Origin: Purshia tridentata
Taxonomy: Eukaryota > Streptophyta > Magnoliopsida > Rosales > Rosaceae
Length of the DNA: 28,652 bases
Direction of reading: 5' to 3'
Assembly (NCBI GenBank): GCA_003254885.1
Contig: QANT01004395.1
Location: 1 to 28,652 of the forward strand
Below, piece after piece: positions 24,261-28,652 of the stretch; position 1 is the first letter of the stretch; each line of letters begins with the position of its first letter. Both the position numbers and the translations under genes were made by a program. Under the pieces are notes generated by a model. That model was not told where the DNA came from and did not search any database. It was given only the letters and a program-made list of their open reading frames with translations.

Positions 24261-24766
24261 ACCAGGCTTAAGGGGCGAGGTGAGAAGGAGGCAGCCCACT
24301 TGCTTGGCCAACTATTAAATTGCTTAAAAAAATAAGATTTTACTAAAAATACTTAACAACACGATCTTATTAAAAGGCAGACATATTTGTATATTTGTAT
24401 ATTCTGATTATGTTCCTGCAAATTAAGACCTCTTTGGTTGTCCCTTTCAAAACTGATATTAGTTCGATTAGAAAGGTTGATTATAGATCGAGATGGAAAA
24501 GACGTTTCTTTAATTTTTTTTTCATTTTTAAACTTTGTTTATTTGATTGGCAGAATCAAAATGTAATCCTGCACTACACTGCTCTATTCTTTTTTATTTG
24601 TTTTAATTTTCTTTAATCAAATCCTTTGACAAAATTGCCCCTAAACTTTTTAAGCCTTCTATAACTTTTTCTACTTCACCCTTAGTATCTTTGATCAATA
24701 TCCATAGAAGCTTCTATTTCCGAAACAAAAAAAGATAGAAAATGGTTATAATTTAAGTATTTTCAG
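24261..24766. other. AT-rich intergenic segment
   Basis: A short GC-richer patch near 24268-24310 follows the hairpin element; the rest is AT-rich. No supported coding frame or RNA gene is present. Confidence 0.4.
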
Positions 24767-25195
24767 ATGAACTTAAGTCAACCCAAAAATTGGATCAGTA
24801 CTCTTTTCTGCTTTAATATGTTGCTCTCTGACCTGAGCCCAGAGATAAAAGATCGATGCTGGATTTGGCTTGCAACTTCTGGAATGAAGATCCAATCAAA
24901 TGCAAGCCAGCTGTATGAAATTCCATTCAATTCCAGAAGCTTCACTAGAGAATGGAGATGAAGATGGCGCGCATCAATGCTGGCTATATCGATCATAAGA
25001 AGGATCCAATTCCAATATTACCACCAGTTTGTTGTCACTCTGAACCAACATATATCCATTGTTTTCATTATCCAACAAAGGACTGATCAAAAGGGTAGCT
25101 CTTTCAGGTACAATCATAGATTCACAAAGTTGGCAGTTCTTGGCAGCCTTGTTGCATGCACCGAGTATTTTACAAGAAACGAACGTATGAATTAA
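24767..25195. other. Less AT-rich island with several short hairpins, unidentified
   Basis: Composition is more balanced than in the flanks, and frames of 64-72 codons exist on both strands, but none matches a family I know. Short perfect inverted pairs include CTTCTGGAAT (24876-24885) with ATTCCAGAAG (24930-24939) and GGCTTGCA (24867-24874) with TGCAAGCC (24901-24908). It could be a non-coding RNA or a decayed gene fragment; I cannot decide. Confidence 0.3.
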
Positions 25196-26347
25196 GCAGA
25201 TTTACAAGGTTAAAATGCTTCAAGGACATTTTCGGTAATATTGATAAAAGAAAATTAAAAGATTAAAGAAAAAAATAAGAGTGCAGGATGACAATTATGA
25301 GCTAGAGTGCCAAAAACAAGTTGAAAAAATCCTAAGATTCAAAAATATAAAATGTAAATTACTCTTAATTTGAACCATAAATAGTAAGACAACTTATTTT
25401 TTCGATATTGACAACCATATACAAGAAGATATTATAAAACATAATAAAATATTAAAATGATTGTGATGGTAATCAAACATTATTAACTATTTATGTTTTA
25501 TGTTTTATGTTTTATTTAATTTTTCTAAAATTCATCTTAAAAATAACGATTTAAATTATAAAATTACATTGTTAAAAGAATGGTTAATGCGGTATAAAGT
25601 TACTATAGCCTAGGTAGCTTAAACATGATAAGTTGAATAATCATTCACGTTTCTCATGTGACAGCCGGCTCTCGAGCTGTTCATGAATCATGAGTTCTTA
25701 TTGGTCAACTTTAAACAAATATGCATCTGGAAGCCTTTAAGATTTCGACATCATCTTGATGTCGTATAAAGCACACATGCATATGGTCATCATGGGGCTC
25801 ATTGCATAAAATAGGAAAAAACATGTCTTTCCAATTTCGGATAAATCCAAGTTTGGTTTGTATCTATCTTTTTATAATTAATCAGCTTGTGTATTCCTTT
25901 TCTTTCCGGCGCAACAACTCATCTTATTAATAAATTAGCATTCTTGACTTAGATCATTACCAACTAACCACTGTTGTTTCTAGTGCTATTAATTAATTGC
26001 GTATTGAATTTGAATATATATCTTGCAGCTTTTGTCCATTTACATGGACAATGTTGATTAAAGTATATGGAAAAATGTCATCATTGAATCATAAAGAATT
26101 ATAACAAATAGATCTTCGTAATCCTTCATTAAGTCAATTGCTTGTTATCAAAAGCTACACAGCTCACAAACGAAGACAATACAATTGAATTTATGGTATA
26201 AACAAGTTCAGAATGGAATAATTAAGTAAAAGTGTAGCTCTATTTTTTTGTTAATTAATAATAGAGTAATTATATTTTTGTTTTTGTTTTCTCTGGTATC
26301 TCTATTTTTGAGTAAAAGGTAACTCACACGAAATGTGTCTACAATTA
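25196..26347. other. AT-rich intergenic region with a TTTTATG triplication
   Basis: No gene is visible. TTTATG-type heptamers repeat three times at 25490-25517. The rest is AT-rich with ordinary short frames. Confidence 0.5.
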
Positions 26348-26385
26348 GGGTTTAGCTCTCTTTCCAAAATTTGAGAGCTAAGCCC
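26348..26385. repeat. 13-bp inverted repeat (hairpin)
   Basis: GGGTTTAGCTCTC (26348-26360) pairs with GAGAGCTAAGCCC (26373-26385) with a single G:T mismatch around a 12-nt loop. The left arm includes a telo-box-like TTAGGGTTT. No adjacent gene suggests a terminator, so the role is unknown. Confidence 0.65.
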
Positions 26386-26787
26386 GAAATTTAAGCAATG
26401 ATCGATCAGTACCAATTAATTCGTCTGGAATTTTTTTTCTAACAATTCTGCCTTATCAATCGATTTGCACTGGCACCCTGATTTACATGCATCGATCTTC
26501 TTCGTATTGTTCGGTCTACAACATATCTGAAACCATATATATATATATTTGCCTCAACCTACATTAGTGGTTCTAACCTTGAGTAATTAATTAGTTGAAT
26601 AGGTCTTATACACTGTGTACTACATGTTTACAACCTACGTTAACTTTGGATTTTCATATGTAGTAGTTTAATAAAATTTATAAGTGATGCTTATGGTTTT
26701 ATCAGCAGTATGTTTAAATTTTATTGAAGAAAATTGAATGATACTACTACTTTTGATGCAGAAAATGTATCTTTGTTTGTAATTTTC
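26386..26787. other. AT-rich intergenic segment
   Basis: No coding frame, RNA gene or transposon end is recognisable. A short ATATATAT run occurs near 26536-26550. Confidence 0.45.
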
Positions 26788-26809
26788 ATATATATATATA
26801 TATATATAT
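26788..26809. repeat. AT dinucleotide microsatellite
   Basis: Eleven uninterrupted AT units. It is a simple repeat with no further content. Confidence 0.9.
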
Positions 26810-27230
26810 GACCACATAGCATGATGCATATGCTGGAGGCTTAGACGTGCATGGTCTGCTTCAAGTCATTGTCTCGGTTGTTATATACGGCCAACATGCC
26901 AGAATATTGAAGGATTAATCCACCAGTCATCATGTTTTGATGGAGTTTCCCAATGGGGCCATAGCCAAAATGAACAGGACAAAACCCCAACCAGCAAGGA
27001 TCATTAAACGCATTTAAAACCAATTGCAAATGGTAGTTGTTAGAGTCACTCAGTTGGAAAGTCGTAGAATTTAATTAATTGTCCCATGCACTCAAGTTCG
27101 ATCATTCTTCCTTAAAATAAATATTAAAAAAAGGCCAATTACAAGCACCCAACCCACCGATTGAGCTGAACATAACCACACCATAAGGGTCGTTATCTCC
27201 ACAAGCCCATGAAGGCCCAATTTAAAGAAG
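26810..27230. other. Intergenic segment, unidentified
   Basis: The minus-strand frame at 26841-27029 encodes a sequence with FCPVHFGYGPIGK and MMTGGLILQYSG that I cannot assign. It lacks supporting splice partners, so I do not call it a gene. GGCCCA (site II-type, the reverse complement of TGGGCC) occurs near 27214 and 27230. Confidence 0.35.
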
Positions 27231-27235
27231 GCCCA

Positions 27236-27272
27236 TTGCTCGGTCCAAAGGTCAACAAGTTGGACCGAGCAA
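27236..27272. repeat. Perfect 13-bp inverted repeat (hairpin)
   Basis: TTGCTCGGTCCAA (27236-27248) is perfectly complementary to TTGGACCGAGCAA (27260-27272) around an 11-nt loop. It is GC-richer than its setting and lies just after two GGCCCA motifs. It could be a protein-binding palindrome or a remnant of an inverted-repeat element. Confidence 0.75.
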
Positions 27273-27504
27273 AAAGGTGTTTTGGACCAAAAAAGGGTTG
27301 TCATCTTTAAACTACTTGACTTAACCTTATAATCTCAAGCAGCCATCTATCCTTGACCGGTGAAACGTTCAACTATTTTTTTCACTAAGACTTGCAATCA
27401 ACACCTCTCAAATGTGTTCGATCATAAGTAAAAATTATTGTGTGAGATGGTAACATCAAGTTGCATGCTAATAAAAATGGTGTTAAAAATATACTCATAA
27501 TATA

Positions 27505-27512
27505 GCACGTGC
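27505..27512. promoter_or_regulatory. Extended G-box GCACGTGC
   Basis: The 8-bp palindrome GCACGTGC contains the G-box CACGTG. No start of a gene is visible within the rest of the window, so a role is uncertain. Confidence 0.3.
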
Positions 27513-27760
27513 ACATATTATTAACACTTTAAAGTTTAGATTTTAATAATTGTATTTTGTTATAACTTGAATGGATTGGTAACACTACATACCTCAACAT
27601 GTCATGTGGTTGACTGTCATAAGTAAAAAAAAAAAAAAAGGCAAATTGAGAAGGAATGTGCAAATGAAGAGCAAATCAATAAGGGTTATTAACATAGAAT
27701 TAATCACTCTCAAGGACAAAACATGCATTTATTTTGTAGCAAATTATAATTTACACCTCT

Positions 27761-28225
27761 AAGGGCCCGTTTGGTTCTTGGAATTGATTTATTAGGAAAT
27801 CAATTCCTATGCCTTTTCCAAGGGTAAGGGAATGTATGATTACATTCCCCCGTTTGGTAATGTAAGGAAAGTAAACCAAGAATTTCTTTTTTATTTCTAT
27901 TCCATTATTTGGTTTGTGTAGGAAAAGGAAATAAAATTGATCTAATTTTCCAATTATACCCTCATTTATTAAACACAAGTAATATTTATTTTAATTTATT
28001 TTAAAAATTTCAGGGTTAATTTAGTAAATAGAAAAAGTAATAAATGCTTTCCCAAGAGGGGGGAAACCAAAACCTAAGCTCCAGCAAGGGTTTCATTTTC
28101 CCCCCAGTAAGGGAAATCATTTCCCTTGGGCCAGGAAATCATTTCCCTTCCATGTACTTACCAAACAATGGAATGGAATTGATTCTCATTCCTAGGTCTC
28201 CAAAACTTGAACCAAACGGGCCTTA
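27761..28225. mobile_element. MITE with GGCCCGTTTGGTTC terminal inverted repeats (about 465 bp)
   Basis: The left end AAGGGCCCGTTTGGTTC is matched by the right end GAACCAAACGGGCCTT in inverted orientation; the left has one extra G. A second inverted pair lies inside (CGTTTGGTAA near 27851 and TTACCAAACA near 28158). There is no transposase frame, so it is a non-autonomous DNA transposon. The GGGCC-GTTTGG end is widespread among plant MITEs; I would guess a PIF/Harbinger or hAT origin, but no clean target-site duplication is visible to decide. Confidence 0.75.
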
Positions 28226-28652
28226 AAAGTTACAATTTGCACCCTTTTCAAGTTTTCAATTTAGTAATTAATTAACGTTTTGAAAATTGAATACTATTGT
28301 ATTTCTGACTGTCTATTTATACGTTAATTAATGACTTGATAGTACCACATTTTTACCAACTTGTAAGGCCAAATGACCTCTTTACATGAGCATTTTTCAA
28401 TACATCAAGTTTGATATAGATTTTGGGAAGTTGTACAAAAACCAAATATCCATATCATACTATTGAAGCACTTCTTATGAGAAGTCTGGGAGGTTGTTCG
28501 GCTTTACAAGTCAACAAAATATAGGACCCGCAGCTGTCATATCATCAATTAATGTTTAATTAGATAGTCAAACAAATAACAGTAATCAATTATAACCCCC
28601 AAACCGGCTTCAGGAATACATTTAAACTAAATTATATATTATATGTCTAGTA
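28226..28652. other. AT-rich intergenic end of the window
   Basis: No gene is seen up to the window end. The first 20 bases right of the MITE resemble the 20 bases left of it. The remainder is AT-rich with short random frames. Confidence 0.45.

Noticed and set aside
26841-27029. Minus-strand frame of 62 codons with a protein-like composition
   Set aside because: No domain was recognised and no adjoining exon or promoter was found; too short to call.
27751-28226. Frames on both strands inside the MITE
   Set aside because: They are by-products of the non-coding transposon sequence; there is no transposase similarity.

Overview
The window is nuclear DNA from a flowering plant, most likely a eudicot. 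It is strongly AT-rich, its genes are interrupted by GT-AG introns, and the three intact proteins read as plant orthologues. The resemblance to rosid (possibly Rosaceae) proteins is an impression from memory and was not tested. There is no bacterial, organellar or viral gene, and no CRISPR array.

Layout. (1) 1-1768 is an AT-rich upstream region with a G-box/RY cluster, followed by the pyrimidine-rich leader of a kinesin gene. (2) 1769-6827 (+) is a complete 14-exon kinesin-8 gene (KIN8B type); I joined its exons by frame and it gives 708 aa. (3) 6828-9270 is downstream and intergenic DNA carrying a decayed LINE fragment on the minus strand (zinc-binding reverse-transcriptase domain joined to an RNase H-like domain). 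(4) 9271-9692 is a tandem pair of 211-bp units with a tRNA-like A box and B box on the minus strand, so it looks SINE-derived. (5) 10094-12334 (+) is a complete two-exon WDR5a-type WD40 gene of 324 aa, whose first exon is much more GC-rich than its surroundings. (6) 12335-19256 is a long gene-poor stretch with small repeats. (7) 19257-21460 (+) is a subgroup IVa bHLH transcription factor gene of 366 aa in four exons, with a G-box and TATA box upstream. (8) 21461-28652 is gene-poor DNA rich in small inverted repeats, microsatellites and a roughly 465-bp MITE.

The three genes share a strand but have no evident joint pathway: a microtubule motor, a histone H3K4 methyltransferase scaffold subunit, and a DNA-binding regulator. 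The kinesin and WDR5a genes both carry telo-box-type motifs near their starts.

I found no convincing new multi-gene system. The observations most worth checking are the tandem SINE-like unit, a possible Pro-to-Arg change in the kinesin nucleotide-pocket motif, a uORF overlapping the kinesin start codon, the GC-rich 5' half of WDR5a, and several clean hairpins and short tandem repeats in the intergenic DNA. All exon borders are predicted by eye from GT-AG sites, frame continuity and family similarity.
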